Assembly (NCBI GenBank): GCA_930367215.1
Contig: OV884059.1
Location: 155,122,511-155,186,510, forward strand
DNA: 64,000 bases
From: Pollenia angustigena
Lineage: Eukaryota > Arthropoda > Insecta > Diptera > Polleniidae
Direction: 5' to 3'
This document shows, piece after piece, positions 32,739 through 44,959 of this stretch. A program made the position numbers and the translations under genes. How positions within the stretch are numbered: the stretch's first letter is position 1; every line of letters starts with the position of its first letter. The notes below the pieces were generated by a model that did not search any database, was not told the DNA's origin, and worked only from the letters and a program-made list of their open reading frames with translations.

Positions 32739-33591
32739 GCCAGAAGCAGTAGAGAAAATACAAAAAATACTATCGGGTTAGTTTTCAGAAAACTTCATGT
32801 AAACCTTCATTGTTGTTTTTCTCTGCTACGACTTTTTGGCATATGAGCCAAATCAATAATATGTTGAGGATTTGCGTTCCACAGAAGTTGCTGACATATT
32901 TGTATTGTTAAAGTATCGGTTCCCAATGTTTAAGTACAAAAATTGTTAAAAAACATAAGGAGAGTTACACTGTGCTAGTTGAAAATACAGACAAGCCGGA
33001 CACCTGGCGCTTTAACTTGTTTTCGAGATGTGCCGTTATTTCGAAAATGGAGGAGGTTGCACAACATATATTCGCATAACTCAAAATCGGTTTAGTTTAT
33101 TAAAATTACTGAAAACCCGAAATTCCGCAAGAATACTTTTAAACATCATTTTTATTGGCAAACACAACTAATTTTTTAGCAAAATTTCGAAATTTGTGTA
33201 TGTTGGAAATAAAAAAAGTTGCAAACAAAACAAACCATAAAAGATAGAAATCTGTTAACAACTTTTGGTTGTGAGGACTCTAGTGGGGACTCCTGGGCAG
33301 GTATGGGACTTTTTCTTTCAAAAATATTTCTAGTCTGTATTGAACATTTTAATGGGATTTCTCTTAATTAATGGTAATAGCGGTAGTTATGTTAGAAATA
33401 AATGATGAAGATGAAATATAAAGTGTGGTTGGTCATACATTTGATCCATCTAGGGGCAATCTAGGCGCTGCAGAGGTCAAATTTAAGAATTTCATTAAAC
33501 CGCCATATATACACTGAACCAATAATCCAATGAAAATGTACGTTAAGCAAACGAACAACGTTTATTAAAATAGTTTTCGTTGGCTCAACGA

Positions 33592-33668
33592 ATTATTCGT
33601 TAATATAATGAAAATTTTATTTTCATTAGGTATTATTTTCATAATATTAACGAATTATTCGTTGAGCC
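33592..33668. repeat. Hairpin with 34-bp arms
   Basis: GGCTCAACGAATTATTCGTT and its continuation TAATATAATGAAAAT are mirrored at 33635-33668 with about two mismatches, leaving a loop of about 20 bp. It is probably a small palindromic MITE. Shared TTATTCG words link it loosely to the element at 28179. Confidence 0.7.
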
Positions 33669-35175
33669 ATAAATTTGGTCCCTGCAGCGCCAGGAATTTC
33701 TGAGCAGATTTCCAAAACCCTTATGACGAAATAATCTCCACCAGTCGTAAAATTATAAGGAGTAACCTAACGATAATTATAAATCTATTAATAACGGCAA
33801 GCGCAAAAATAATTTAAAGTTACTTTGTATTTCTGCTTTTAGGTTCTATTTCCACGGGCTCATAATACTGGGTTACCAGTAAAGGATGTGACCAGCCGTA
33901 GGTTTTCTAATTTTTCATTCTCAAAATTTGTCTTTTATTCCTGGAAATTTTTGTAAAGATGTTCTATTAGATGATTGCCTAGATCACGTCTGTTGAATTG
34001 ATCCAAAGAGACACTTTTGCAGTACGCCCAGGGTAAGTATAATAAAAGAAAATTTAAGAATTAACCTGTTACCAATCAAAGGACAAAATTATTATACCAC
34101 CCTTACAAATTAAAAACGCGAACCTTTAAATCTTTATGCCACAAGGAAACCTTAAGAAATGATGCAACATTAGGAACCAAAAAGGAAACCAATCCATTCT
34201 TGATTTCACTGGACAATTGAAACTTTAAGTTAAAAGTAGAATGTTAACTTCTTTTCTGGACAATTCAAGCTTCAAAACAAACCGTATTTACAATACTGTG
34301 TAGAGGTAATTTTTTGACTGAAGATGTCAAATCGAAGTCATTGCCCTTGGTGAAGAAGACGAAACAGTTCTTTTTTTTAAGGTTGTCTTTTATTTCCAGC
34401 TAAAAAGAAAAAAAATCTACACTCAAAACAAGGTTTTTTTCAACTTTTCAACCGGGATTTAATTTTGTTTCTTTTAAGTAACTTGTGGTTCCTTAAACTT
34501 TAAAGGGGCTTTCTTAAAAAAAAAGTATTACTTTTTTTGTGGTATTGTATCTGTTGAATTTTAAATTCGTTTTAACATTTCAATTGTTTTTTTTTTTTTT
34601 GTTGCTGTAGCTGTTTTCCATTAAAGTGTTGACAATTATTTTGCATTTTTATGCATGTTTTGTTGCAGTTCTCTGTTGTCGTTTTTATGCCAACACAAAT
34701 CGTTTAAATGTTTTCAAGTCAATGACCTGTATTTTATTGTAATTTTAATTATTAAACGTTTTACACTTTTAAATGTAATTTTGATATACACAAGTATCTG
34801 TATATAATTGTTAAAAGTTTTTAAATGTTTTATTTATGACACTTTAAGTAGAGTGTATTTTTTTTAATATGGGGCGTTTTATGTTGATATGAGCATTAGG
34901 GGGTTTTTTCTAGGATTCTCATCCCAAGATTTCCCGGGAAATTTATCTGTTCTTAATGTCAGATTATCCTTTTATATAAAATACGATATTTTTGAGTTTT
35001 TTTTAAAGAATTAAATTAAATAGGCGAGAAAAGTATTTTCTTTTTCTTGGATATTTTTTCAAAAAAACATAAAACACGATTTTAAAAATCGAAAGTAAGA
35101 AAGTAGTATAACGTTTTTTTTTTAAGATTTTTTCAAGAATAAAAAAAATATACAAAAATTTAAAAAAATATTTTA
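33669..35175. other. Stretch of 1.5 kb, nothing recognised
   Basis: AT-rich, T/A homopolymers, no coding motif or paired terminal repeat. Confidence 0.4.
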
Positions 35176-35391
35176 AATTTTCAATATTTTTAATCAGGCT
35201 TAAGTTCATCAAATTTAATTTTCATTAAATTATTTTTATGAAGAAAGGAATTTTACAACATGAAAATTAATTAAAATTGTTATTGATAATCATTCATTCT
35301 TGACTGACTTGAGATTCGAACCCAGGCGGCTGGTTACCCTGACATGTTTCGATCGCTACCACTCGATCTCCTCAGAGGGATTTGCCGTCTA
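35176..35391 (-). mobile_element. SINE family 2 copy
   Basis: Minus-strand match to the 36542-36807 copy: GACGGCAAATCCCTCTGAGG, GATCGAGTGGTAGCGATCG, GGGTTCGAATCTC (box B position), then the body CATGTTGTAAAATTCC and TTCATAAAAATAATTTAATG. The last ~50 bp of the tail are missing. Confidence 0.8.
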
Positions 35392-35690
35392 ATACTCGCA
35401 GCCATTGACGACTGTTGCCGTCAATAGTCAAACATCAATCCTTAAACCAAGTTGTATTTTAACCTTTGGTAGATGGAAATTTGCTATATTGAATGATTAT
35501 CCATTTTTAATTGATTTTACATGTTTTTCCTTTACCTCTGTTTTTTCGTACTTTTTGTCAAGAATTCTTCCTGAAGTCCAAAGTACATTTTGTTTTTTCA
35601 TGTTTGTCTTTCTTTTTCTTGTTGACCTTTTTCAGCACAAGTTTAAGGACAAATCTACGCATAGAGCTCGTGCCTTTTGCAAACTACAAA
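35392..35690 (-). repeat. Repeat F copy 1 (minus strand)
   Basis: Read on the minus strand it contains, in order, GCACGAGCTCTATG...TTGTGCTG (35680-35632), GTACTTTGGACTTCAGG, GGATAATCATTCA and GGTTTAAGGATTGATGTTTG. All these also occur at 63482-64000, but there the GCACGAGCTCTATG block comes after the SINE. The permuted order suggests the repeat exists as a tandem array elsewhere. Confidence 0.65.
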
Positions 35691-35855
35691 CATTAAAGTG
35701 GCACTTTACATTATTTTGTATTTTCGCCGCCGTTGTTGAAAAAGTTTCAATTTAAGTAAACTTTGGTCGCCGTCAACGATATGTGCGACTGGCGTTCTCA
35801 ACGTCCGCAATGTCACAACGGCTTCGGGTGCAATGTTATGACATTTATAATGTAA

Positions 35856-36152
35856 GTCTGTGTTCATACGGCTCATGTCTTATTGACAAGATTGCTACTT
35901 TATAGACGAGAGGGACGAGGGGAAAAGAAACGAGTACACAGATGCATGTACTGTCTTTACGTTTTGCTTTTTCGTTCGTTGTTTAATTTTGTTATTGTTT
36001 TCAATATCAAAAAAGCACACATGCATACGCACGACTATACAAAAAAAAAAACATGTCGTCAACATGACATGAATCATTTGAACGCCAATGCATGTTCAAA
36101 GAAGAAAAAGGAAGAATCTTGTCAATAAGACATGAGCCGCATGAACTCAGAC
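35856..36152. mobile_element. PIF/Harbinger-type MITE, 38-bp TIRs
   Basis: The left end GTCTGTGTTCATACGGCTCA and 17 further bases match the inverted right end with two differences. TAA flanks both ends (35853-35855 and 36153-36155). The length is 297 bp. Open frames inside on both strands are low-complexity and not genes. Confidence 0.8.
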
Positions 36153-36541
36153 TAACGACGTAATATCTTTTGATAGTTTTCGACATGAGTTACAGCCCAG
36201 CGAGAAAATAAGGAATTGATTACATTAATAATTTAAAAAAATAATGTATTATTTTCGAAAGAATAATAATGCATTCATGGGAATCGAGAAGGTAATTTTA
36301 TTGACACAATAATTACGATTTGATTACCACGTATATTCTCACATTTGCAGAACAAGGAATGTATTGTTTCTGTTCGTAAAAATGTTTCGTGTTTTTTCTT
36401 CTGTTTGTGAAAATTATTCTTTTTTTTTAGATTTATTTAAGTCATTCCATGTACATATACATTTAAATAATGTATTACAATCCTAGGACATGTTCTATGT
36501 TAAGAGTAATGAGTTTTGGAAGCAAATATTAATCAATATAT

Positions 36542-36807
36542 AAGACGGCAAATCCATCTGAGGAGATCGAGTGGTTGCGATCGAAACATGTCATGGTAAC
36601 CTTCCGGCCGGGGTTCGAGCCCCATCCACGTCAAGAATGAAAGATTATCAATAACAATTTTAATTAATTTTCATGTTGTAAAATTCCTTTCTTCATAAAA
36701 ATAATTTAATGAAAAATTAAATTTCATGAACTTAAGCCTAATTAAAAATATTAAAAATTTGGATTAAAAACCATAAATAGTTCAACAAAATAACCACAAT
36801 ACTAATT
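36542..36807 (+). mobile_element. SINE family 2, full copy with target duplication
   Basis: A 266-bp insert is flanked by the perfect 14-bp repeat ATTAATCAATATAT (36528-36541 and 36808-36821), the mark of target-primed reverse transcription. The head has GATCGAGTGGTTGCGATCG (box A position, like the CCGAGTGGTTAAGG of Ser/Leu tRNAs) and GGGGTTCGAGCCCC (box B). The AT-rich body CATGTTGTAAAATTCCTTTC ends ...ACCACAATACTAATT with no long poly(A). Confidence 0.9.
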
Positions 36808-37008
36808 ATTAATCAATATATGTATTACATTCTCGTTTCCTATTGATTACATTTTCCCGCTGGGAGACACAGTTTTTTCTCACATTTCGAAAAACGATGG
36901 AATATTTTGTTTCACATCTTTTCGATGCGAGAAGTTCTCACTAAAGTTACAGAACAAAAAACTCAAACTTTTTTAAAACCTATAAAATTATATTTTTATT
37001 TTGCTTAA

Positions 37009-37961
37009 CCCTAGAAGGTTACTCTTCATTTTAGAACATTAAAAGTACTCTTCGTCGAATCGACGAACTTTTAAAAAAATAAATTCTAGCAGAACGATTT
37101 TTAAAGTTAAAAATAAACAAAAAACCGTTTTAGTAAAGTGTTTTATTAAAAAATAAAAAAAAAAATTTAATATAAAAAATGAAAATTCTTTTTCCCTATT
37201 AAATTCGATACGAATTTGAACTCCTTTTTTTTGTTTTTTTTTAAATTAATTAACTTTTTAAAACAACAACACCTAAAACGTAAACAAAAAATAACTTTTT
37301 TCTTACTAAGGCTTTAAAGATAATCAGTCAAATAATACAAAAGGGAAAAAATATTTAGTTATATGCCTTATTTAAACCATGAGACACAAAGTTAAACTTT
37401 ATGTTCATAACATATGCTTTTCTTGCGTATATCACATGTACTTTTCGTCGTCCTGCGTTTGCTATAGGGACAGAGGTGACAAATTATACGCTCTTTGGTT
37501 CCTTTGACAACATTTTCGCCGTTTTCTTGTCGATAAGATATTTTATTTTGAACTTTTCCCATAATTAAGGTCTGCAATGTAGGTGTCTCGAATCTGCCTC
37601 TTAAATAGGGAGCCACGAGAGGATAATGAAGATTTTTCAGGTACTGTCGTCGGTTTTGGTTTTTCGATCTTTATGTAACATATTGTGAGTATATATGACG
37701 TAGTTGTTGACAAAGGCCATATTTAAAAGTCCAAAAAATAGACACAAAAACTTACACTAAAGTTACTCTTCGTCGTTGTGACGAGTACACAGCTCTGAAT
37801 TTCAACTTAAAAAAATGAGGATCCAGCGTACGTCTGCCCACTGCAAGCTTTTGGCATCAGCTAACGTTGTTGACAAAAAGGGCGTTATTTGAAAACTCAT
37901 AAAAAAGTTATATGATAAAAAGTAAATGAGCTTCGATTCGACGAAGAGTAACCGTGCAGGG
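37009..37961 (-). mobile_element. piggyBac-like element, internally deleted
   Basis: It is flanked by TTAA on both sides (37005-37008 and 37962-37965). The ends read inward CCCTAGAAGGTTACTCTTC and CCCTGCACGGTTACTCTTCG, then TCGAATCGA. CCC ends with TTAA targets are piggyBac hallmarks, and the coding remains agree. GTTACTCTTCGTCG is repeated subterminally (37050, 37760). Confidence 0.9.
37392..37738 (-). pseudogene. piggyBac transposase C-terminal remnant
   Basis: This is the end of a piggyBac-type DDE transposase, which moves elements precisely at TTAA. On the minus strand, LLNMAFVNNYVIYTHNM (about 37725-37675) lies in one frame and meets a stop near 37640. In another frame VAPYLRGRFETPTLQTL follows, and the protein ends with the Cys-rich segment RIICHLCPYSKRRTTKST, CDIRKKSICYEHK (37480-37395), matching the C-terminal zinc-binding domain of the family. 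One expected Cys (after CDI) is Arg. The catalytic N-terminal two thirds are absent. It is a frameshifted relic inside the TTAA-flanked element, inactive. Confidence 0.85.
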
Positions 37962-37965
37962 TTAA

Positions 37966-39684
37966 GGGCGGGATTTACCGGAATCCCGAGAAATTCAACA
38001 CTTTTTCCCCGATTGCTTAGAAATAAAGAAAAACAAGTTAACTATCAGATAACAATATGATGTTTTCTGCCTTCCCACATTAGTTTAACAATTTAATATG
38101 TTTTACTTAAAAGTTATGCTAATAAGTGCATTGATCGCATTTTAATTCACACACCTCTGCAGCAAATAACGAATATTAATGAGTTGTCTTGAACTTGAAA
38201 TATTTATTAAGCGAGTGAGTTACGATTATGTTTTTTTTAAATTATATGGCTTTTTCTAGTATTAATTACTATTATTTATATTTTAAGGGAGAGGTTTTAA
38301 CACAAGCAATTAAATTAAGTTAAAGTCATGAATGCAATTTTAAATATTGTTTTCATAATTTAAGAGCGTTAAACCTTAAAAAAGTAAAGTAAAAGAATGG
38401 CCACTTGACAAACGTGTTAAAAGCCATTAAAAAAAGTCATTTAATTTCTACCAAATTCTTGCTCATTATTTAAGTTTAAACAAAATGACGTAATTTTTTT
38501 TTTTTTGTTAAAAACATTCGTAATTTTGCTAAAATTGCTTAAAGCAAAAAACTTTAACTACTATCAACGAAATTTAAACTTTTTTGTTTTATCGCAAATT
38601 AAACGAATACGATGATGATGATGATTGCTATCAATTGGAGTCACTTGGAGTACATTTATTCATTCACTCCTTCCAATTTAAATTTTTAATGGTGACGAAC
38701 ATCATTTCAACTTAATTCATTCAAATAAATACATAATAAAAATAAACCATGAGTAGTTTTCAAATGTTTGCTATTTTAGTGTTTAGAAGTCGTGTTTTAT
38801 TGTTTCAACAATTTAATTTTAATAGTTAAAGTTGATTGTTCTTGTTTAATTTAGTGAAACAAACTAACAACATTTTTAAATTTTTGTTGCTCTACTTTTT
38901 TTATATTTTAAAATATTTTTCTTAAAGAATTAATTAAACAAATCCATTATTTTTTTCAAAATTGTTGTTGGTGTTTCAACTGATTTTTAAATTTTTTGTT
39001 GTAGTTTTGTTTTCTTAAAAAAAAAACAACTTGTAGATTAATTCTATGAATATCGTGATTGGTGACTGGATGTCTGGTCAGTTCTTTAAATTGAAAATTG
39101 ACAAAAAAAAAAAAAAAAAAATAAAAAATACAAGAGTGGCTGCCTCTTAAAGTGCGCTAGAACACATGTTTCAAGTACTCACTGGGACACGGTACAAGCA
39201 AGTTCATTTATTTTTTTGTTTTTGTATTAATTTATTATCTTTTTCAAATTGTTGTTGTGAATGTTTAAAATTTATTAAAATTGCTTAAATAATTAAAATA
39301 ATTGTTTATTCATTATTCATGGCTCGTTTCATGTCAAGACATGAAACTGCCGTGTCAGAAACTGTGTTTGTTTTGTGTTTCACTTGAAAATTAGTTGTTG
39401 AATTTTTTTAAACACAAAAAAGCTGAGATAATTTTAAAATTATATAATTATTTGTGTTTTTTTTTTTTTGAAATAATTAAAGTGATTGAAAAATAAGTAG
39501 TAATAAAGAAAAATAATTAGCAGGTGGGTGTGTTAATAAGATTAAATTCATATTGAAAATTTTTTGGACTAATTTTGCAAATTTGCTTTTACCAAAAATC
39601 AAGGTTAAATTAAAGTATTAAAAATCAATTAACGGTTTTTTTAAATTATTTAAATTATGGCTGACTTTCTGCAAAACTGTTAAC
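37966..39684. other. Stretch of 1.7 kb, nothing recognised
   Basis: Strongly AT-rich with A and T runs (39104-39121, 39460-39470). No coding motif or repeat shared within the window. Confidence 0.45.
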
Positions 39685-41505
39685 AAAATACACCACAATA
39701 CTGAAGAGGATGTTATGTGTTTATGCTGATGTGTGGAACATATAAAAAAATTGCTTCTAGACCAGCAGTGGGCGCTGGATTGCCCAGATTACGAAGTTGC
39801 TTGGATTTTTACATTAACTCATCGTCTAGAATCTAGACATTTAAGTATAACGATCGAATCAACATTAGTTGCGTCCGGATGACTGGCTGGTTGTACGACC
39901 ATGTACAATTTGTCCGTAAAGTGCAGGTCGCAATTTTGGGCGCAAAGTATACAGAGATGAAAAAAGTGACGTATGAAAAATGCCTTAATCATTTGCGAGG
40001 GCAACTTTCGAAGAGAGAGAAAGAAAACGTTTTTTGTTAGTGAAGTGACAATGCGTAAAAACAGGCCGCTACTATCTACACAAATTGCATAATCAAAACA
40101 AAAAACGCAAAAAGGGCAGCTTTAGAAGAAAAAGACAGAAAAAAACACAATATTTTCTGTCTCGTGACGCCTCTGTATACTCTGTGATTTTGGGGATAGT
40201 TTTATAAAATAATTGCCATTAGGAAAAAGTCTATTGAAAACGATAGGAATCGGTCCATCATTTCGACCCTTTGAACCCAAAACCCATCTTCAATCAAAAA
40301 TATTTCATTGTTACGTTTATCATCTAACCAAATTATATTTAAATCGGTCCATATTTGATTAAAGTTCACATAAAAACATCACACCCGAAACACGCTTTAA
40401 ATGCCATAATTTCCTTATTAATGTTGAAATTGATATAAACTTTGTCAGCGATATCTTCTATAAAAGCTAGTGGGTCTAGAATTGACTATAGATCCCATAA
40501 AAACCCATCTCTTAAAAATCGCTTTCAGACGAAAAACTCCATTTAGATGTAGATATCTAAATAATAATCGGCACAAAGAACTCGTATGTGAGCCATAAAT
40601 CCTATGGTAGAATTCAATATAGGTCCCATATAAACCCCCTTTCTCAAATCGATTTATAACGAAAACATCTCATAAAAACGTAAATAACTTAATAATAATT
40701 GGCACAATTTTTGGCGTCATTATATAATTTTACTGTAAGTGGCCCATTATTGTCCATGGGTCCCAAATTTCGGAAGCTCGCGAAAATCTATCTGAAGATG
40801 CGCCTCCTCCGTGGGGGCGTAGAGATCATCTTACGGATATTTTACCTCTTGGTGTTACATCCTCCGGGGCATAATCAGGTGCAGCCAATACCTGGGATTC
40901 AGCAAAAATCCAAAATTGCTATATCTCAAGAGATCTTCACGATCTCTTGCTATCACGGTTGACCAGAGATTCTATCTGGTACCACAGAAGCCAGAAGCCT
41001 TCTTTGGCATGGTACCGGCTGACTATTGGTTGAGGCCTCCATTAGTAAGCCTCTTGCAGGAAATGCTTTCTATCTTTCAGGAAGATTGTCTTTGATGAAG
41101 TTTTGCCTTTTCCCTGAAAGGATACTGTCAGATATCACGTGGTGCTTGTGATTTACTATCCAAAGTCGCGCGAAGAGATATCCGGAAAATCCCACTAAAT
41201 TGTTGATTTTTCATCACCTGAGGCAAAGTTCGACCTGAAGGAGGACAATTCGTAGTTGCTGCTGCTAATTAACAGATGTTGCTAGCACATTTTCAAAAGC
41301 AGCAGAGGTAAGATAGCTCCAACTCCTCAACAAGGGGGGACCTTGCCGGACTATGCACTCAAATTGCTACTTGGGTGTGTTGGTTGCTCGCACACTCGGT
41401 GGCTGTTGGTTAACGTGGAGGTCAAATGGTTAAGATCAATCATGGGTGGGTATCAATCTTTGATCGATCGACTTGATTATATTTTCTTACTTATTTTTAA
41501 TAAAA
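39685..41505 (+). mobile_element. Large DINE-like element
   Basis: The left end (ACACCACAATACTGAAGAGG, TTATGTGTTTATGCTGATG, TTCTAGACC) parallels the 5' end of the complete DINE-like copy at 48944. The right end GATCGATCGACTTGATTATA then TTTTCTTACTTATTTTT parallels its 3' end. The interior has 132-bp tandem units (AATAATAATCGGCACAAAG at 40559 and 40691, ATAGATCCCATAAAAACCC at 40488 and 40620) and a less AT-rich 40740-41450 part of unknown origin. A hAT-type MITE is inserted at 39941. Confidence 0.6.
39941..40186. mobile_element. hAT-type MITE with perfect 8-bp duplication
   Basis: ATTTTGGG flanks both sides (39933-39940 and 40187-40194). The TIRs read inward CGCAAAGTATACAGAG and CACAGAGTATACAGAG, 14 of 16 identical. 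The element is 246 bp and non-coding. Confidence 0.8.
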
Positions 41506-41950
41506 AATTGCTCATGTTCGAACAATACTCAACGCAGACCACATTTCGAGAAGAAATGGGTTTGCAAATTGTATCAATAGATTTCCGCCGAAAGTTGTGC
41601 GTTTTTGTTTGAGAAACAACTATCGCTTTGAGTTTATCTTCGTGGGATATTGCATTGTCAGCCTGAAGATTATCTAGGGCTTAAAATCGGTAGGTTTTGA
41701 CTTGATAACGGCTAACCTTCAGGACTTTATATATCTTCTAACGGATTTTGGTGGCTGTAAGGATCACCTATATGTTGCCAATTAAGAAACACATTTTTGC
41801 CCGAAACTCCCAAGCTATTAAACAGAAGAAGTTTCTGCAGTAAAAATTTAATTGAACTGATTCTAAAACAAGGAAAATGTGAGTGATTCAGATATTATTG
41901 TATGTACCAAAATTTACTTCCTATTTGCTTTTAACACGTTTGTTAGTCTA
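41506..41950. other. Stretch between DINE and Helitron, nothing recognised
   Basis: Open frame ends near 41612 have no domain similarity. No repeat shared in the window was seen. Confidence 0.35.
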
Positions 41951-42804
41951 TCTATATATATAAAAATTAAAAATGTTTGTGTTTGTTTGTTTTACAGTAC
42001 CATCACGTGAGCCCTACAAATAAAATAGGCTACTTATTTTTTCAATAGGGGCAGGGGAATTGGTACCCCCCATTGAATGCCAATATTAAATATCGCATAT
42101 CTTAAGAGCCGCTGCACGCATTCTGTTGAACTTTTGGTAGTAGGATTTCTGAGCCACAAAATTTAAATAAAATAGCAGCGGGGGAAGTGGTTCCCCCATA
42201 GGACGCCAATGTTTTATATCGCATATATTAAGAACTGGTATAGTGAGAATGTGTAGAAGTCACTCTTTTGGTATAGTGCACTATTGAAAATAAAAATAAA
42301 GCGGGAAGGCGCAGGGGGGAAGAGGGGAAATACATCCCATAGGATGCATATATTAAATATCGCTCAACTGAAGAACTATTAAAGGGATAGTCTTCAAACG
42401 TGGTTAAAGCTACTTTTATAGTACACTATAAATTTCAATATAAAAATGGGCGGGGAGGAGCAGTACCCCTCATAGATAGAAATATAATTAAGAGCCGCTG
42501 CACGCATTTTGTTGAACTTTTGGTAGTAGGATCTTCTGAGCCCCAAAATTGAAATAAAATAGCAGCGGGGGAAGTGTTACCCCCCATAGGACGCCAATGT
42601 TTAATCTCGCATATCTTAAGAACTGTTATAGTAGGAATGTTCAAACTTTGTAGTAGCCACTCTTATGGTATACTACACTTCTGAAAATAAAAATAAAGCG
42701 GGTAGGCGCAGGGTAAAATACCTCCCATAGGATGCATACATTAAATATCTCTCAACTGAAAGAGTGGTTAAAGCAGTGTAGCGAAGCGCACCGGGTTTTG
42801 CTAG
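41951..42804 (+). mobile_element. Non-autonomous Helitron, copy 2
   Basis: It starts A|TCTATATATATAAAAATTAA and ends GCACCGGGTTTTGCTAG|T after GTAGCGAAGCGC, which can form a short stem. Inside are two copies of a 382-bp unit starting AGAGCCGCTGCACGCATT at 42108 and 42490, each with GCAGCGGGGGAAGTG and AAATAAAGCGGG. It is related to the copy at 13070-13789. No Rep/helicase. Confidence 0.85.
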
Positions 42805-43277
42805 TTTCTTATAAATGTGGTTTTACACGACATTTATTTTACAGTATGCTTGTCAAATTGTCCACTGCATAATGCATACATACCGTGTAAAGGCTGAAAA
42901 AATTAGTCTCATAAATGTCAGGCTGCATTTACAGTGTAAATATGTTCAATTAGGGCGTGTTCTATTCTGAACCGACAAACCCCCTGACATCAGCTGATTT
43001 GCACGTCATTTGTATTTGATTTGGCAAATATATATTAAAAAAAAAACAACATTTTTAGTTAACTGAAATATAATTAAAAGTAAATAAAAATATAAATAAG
43101 TATATAATTTTCTGTTGTGAAATATTTAAGGTTATGTCAGATGAAATTAAAAACGTATATGTGAAAGAAAAAATTATAAGCTGCCTGTTAATTGTCTAAT
43201 TTGACAGACATGTGCAATTTCATATGAATCCTATAACTGACAAAGCCACTGTAAAATACTTATCGTGTAGAAGAAGC

Positions 43278-43576
43278 GTCCAGAATTTCAAGTTTTGTTG
43301 CTGCAATTTTTTAAGATTTTAAATTGCATTAGTGTCCAGATTATGAAATAAGAGTATTGCAATTTTTGTATTTTTTTTATCTTGTCTTTCCCCTTCTCCT
43401 TTTGTTTATTTCCCTAAGCTAATCCCGCGAAGCTGTGTATAAATACAAATACACCTAAAACAAAGTTTAACTTGAAAAAAGTAAGAATTACATAACAAAA
43501 CAGAACTGTCGATTACAATTCACCTCTCTTACCAATAAACTCAAAATTTGCTGCAATAAAAATTGCAAGTCTGGAC
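43278..43576. mobile_element. Possible TIR element holding a SINE scrap
   Basis: GTCCAGAATTTCAAG with TTGCTGCAATTTTT at the left is loosely mirrored at the right (GCAATAAAAATTGCAAG then TCTGGAC). Positions 43409-43434 (TTCCCTAAGCTAATCCCGCG) are a minus-strand scrap of SINE family 1. No target duplication was read. Confidence 0.45.
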
Positions 43577-44134
43577 AATGACTAAGATGGTAATTACAAG
43601 TGAGTACAAGCGATAATAGAGTTGTCAGATCTGATAACCGATGAAAGTCCCTTTTAAAAAAAATTAAACAAGTAATAATTCCTACATAAACTTTCTTTAT
43701 ATTTGTTCTTTTTATGGTTTCTTAACAATATTGACATGAACCGCCTTTTACTTGTATTTTTAAAATGTTTTAACATGAATGAGAAAAGTCATTAACACTT
43801 AACATTGTGGTTTAAATTTTAACTTTAAATTCGATGTTTGTATAAAATTTCTTTTCGGTTTAATTTTGCCTGCACAGAAACAAATAGTTTTTATTAATAT
43901 AAATTCTAAATGTTTATAATTAAACTCTAGAATTTAAAAAACATTTTTATATTTTTTATATTTGAAGAGTTTTAAGAGAATAAGTGATGAAGCAGAATAA
44001 GTCTTCAACTTCAGGCAAAATCGCGGTCGAATTGGCAAATCTCATTATTAAATCAACGGCAGTGTTTTCAAAAAATCCCTCATTGTTGGTTTGATTTTCT
44101 TTGGTATGTATATCAACATTTTCCTTAAGCCAGG
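43577..44134. other. AT-rich stretch, nothing recognised
   Basis: No gene or paired repeat. GCACAGAAACAAATAG at 43874 resembles one end of the CACAGAAAAAA MITEs, but I could not assign a partner. Confidence 0.35.
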
Positions 44135-44212
44135 GGCCAAATTATGGCATTCGATATCAATCGAAATAATTTCATTGTGATTTCGTTCGCTATCGAATGC
44201 CATAATTTGGCC
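44135..44212. repeat. 78-bp hairpin with 22-bp perfect arms
   Basis: GGCCAAATTATGGCATTCGA plus TA (44135-44156) is exactly mirrored at 44191-44212. It could be a tiny MITE or solo palindrome. A frame that crosses it (44144-44332) is not a gene. Confidence 0.8.
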
Positions 44213-44957
44213 AATCGTCTATTAAAATATTCACTCTATTTTAAAATAATTTTTTCTGTGTACCGGCAATTCTTTTATTGTTGTTCCCCTCCTCTTACGG
44301 CTTTCTTATGTCTTATCTTAGAATGTTTTTAATACGTTGCTCTTTTAATTTGCGTTCCTTTTGGCCTTAACGATTTTATTTTTACTGATTTCTCTCTAAA
44401 ACACTAAAGTTTTATATTAAAATTATAAAAAACAAAAAAATATCAAACAGGCGGTGGGTTGTAAAACAAACAAATTTAGTTTGCAAAATTTTCTGTTTAA
44501 ACTTTTTCGTCTTTCTTTTTATTATCTTCTGATAAGAATAACAAATTTTCGCGGGAGTTTTTTTTTTAATTCGCAAAGACTTGAACTTTTTGAAATCGTT
44601 TATAAAGAAGAGTTGTACAACATAAAAGGTTTTGTTTAATTTAGTCATTTGAGTATTTAGGAATTTCAGTTAAATGACACTTATTCATGTGGACAGTTGA
44701 ATGGACAAAGAGACGGAACAGAGACGCGATGGTTGAAATAGAGAGATACATATTTGTTTTGGTTAAAACTTCCTGCAACGTACTTGACCGAATTTTTATC
44801 TATTGTTGTGTTCATTTTTGATACCATTTGTTATTTCTATTGTCAACAAATCAGATAAAACAAAAAAAAAAAAAAAAATAGAATTTGCATTTTTTAGTTC
44901 TTATCTCAGAAAAAACATTCTAGTTAATAAATAAAAATTGTGTAAACGTTTTTTGTT
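44213..44957. other. AT-rich stretch, nothing recognised
   Basis: Overlapping low-complexity frames on both strands (44412-44648) with Lys/Phe-rich residues only. Confidence 0.4.
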
Positions 44958-44959
44958 AT

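Noticed and set aside
35405..35755. 116-codon frame in AT-rich DNA
   Set aside because: It lies across repeat F, which recurs near 63.6 kb, and the product is a hydrophobic low-complexity chain.
40699..41612. Two frames of 87-89 codons as a decayed LTR retrotransposon
   Set aside because: No protease, RT, integrase or primer-binding motif could be seen. The segment sits between DINE-like ends, so it is annotated as part of that element.
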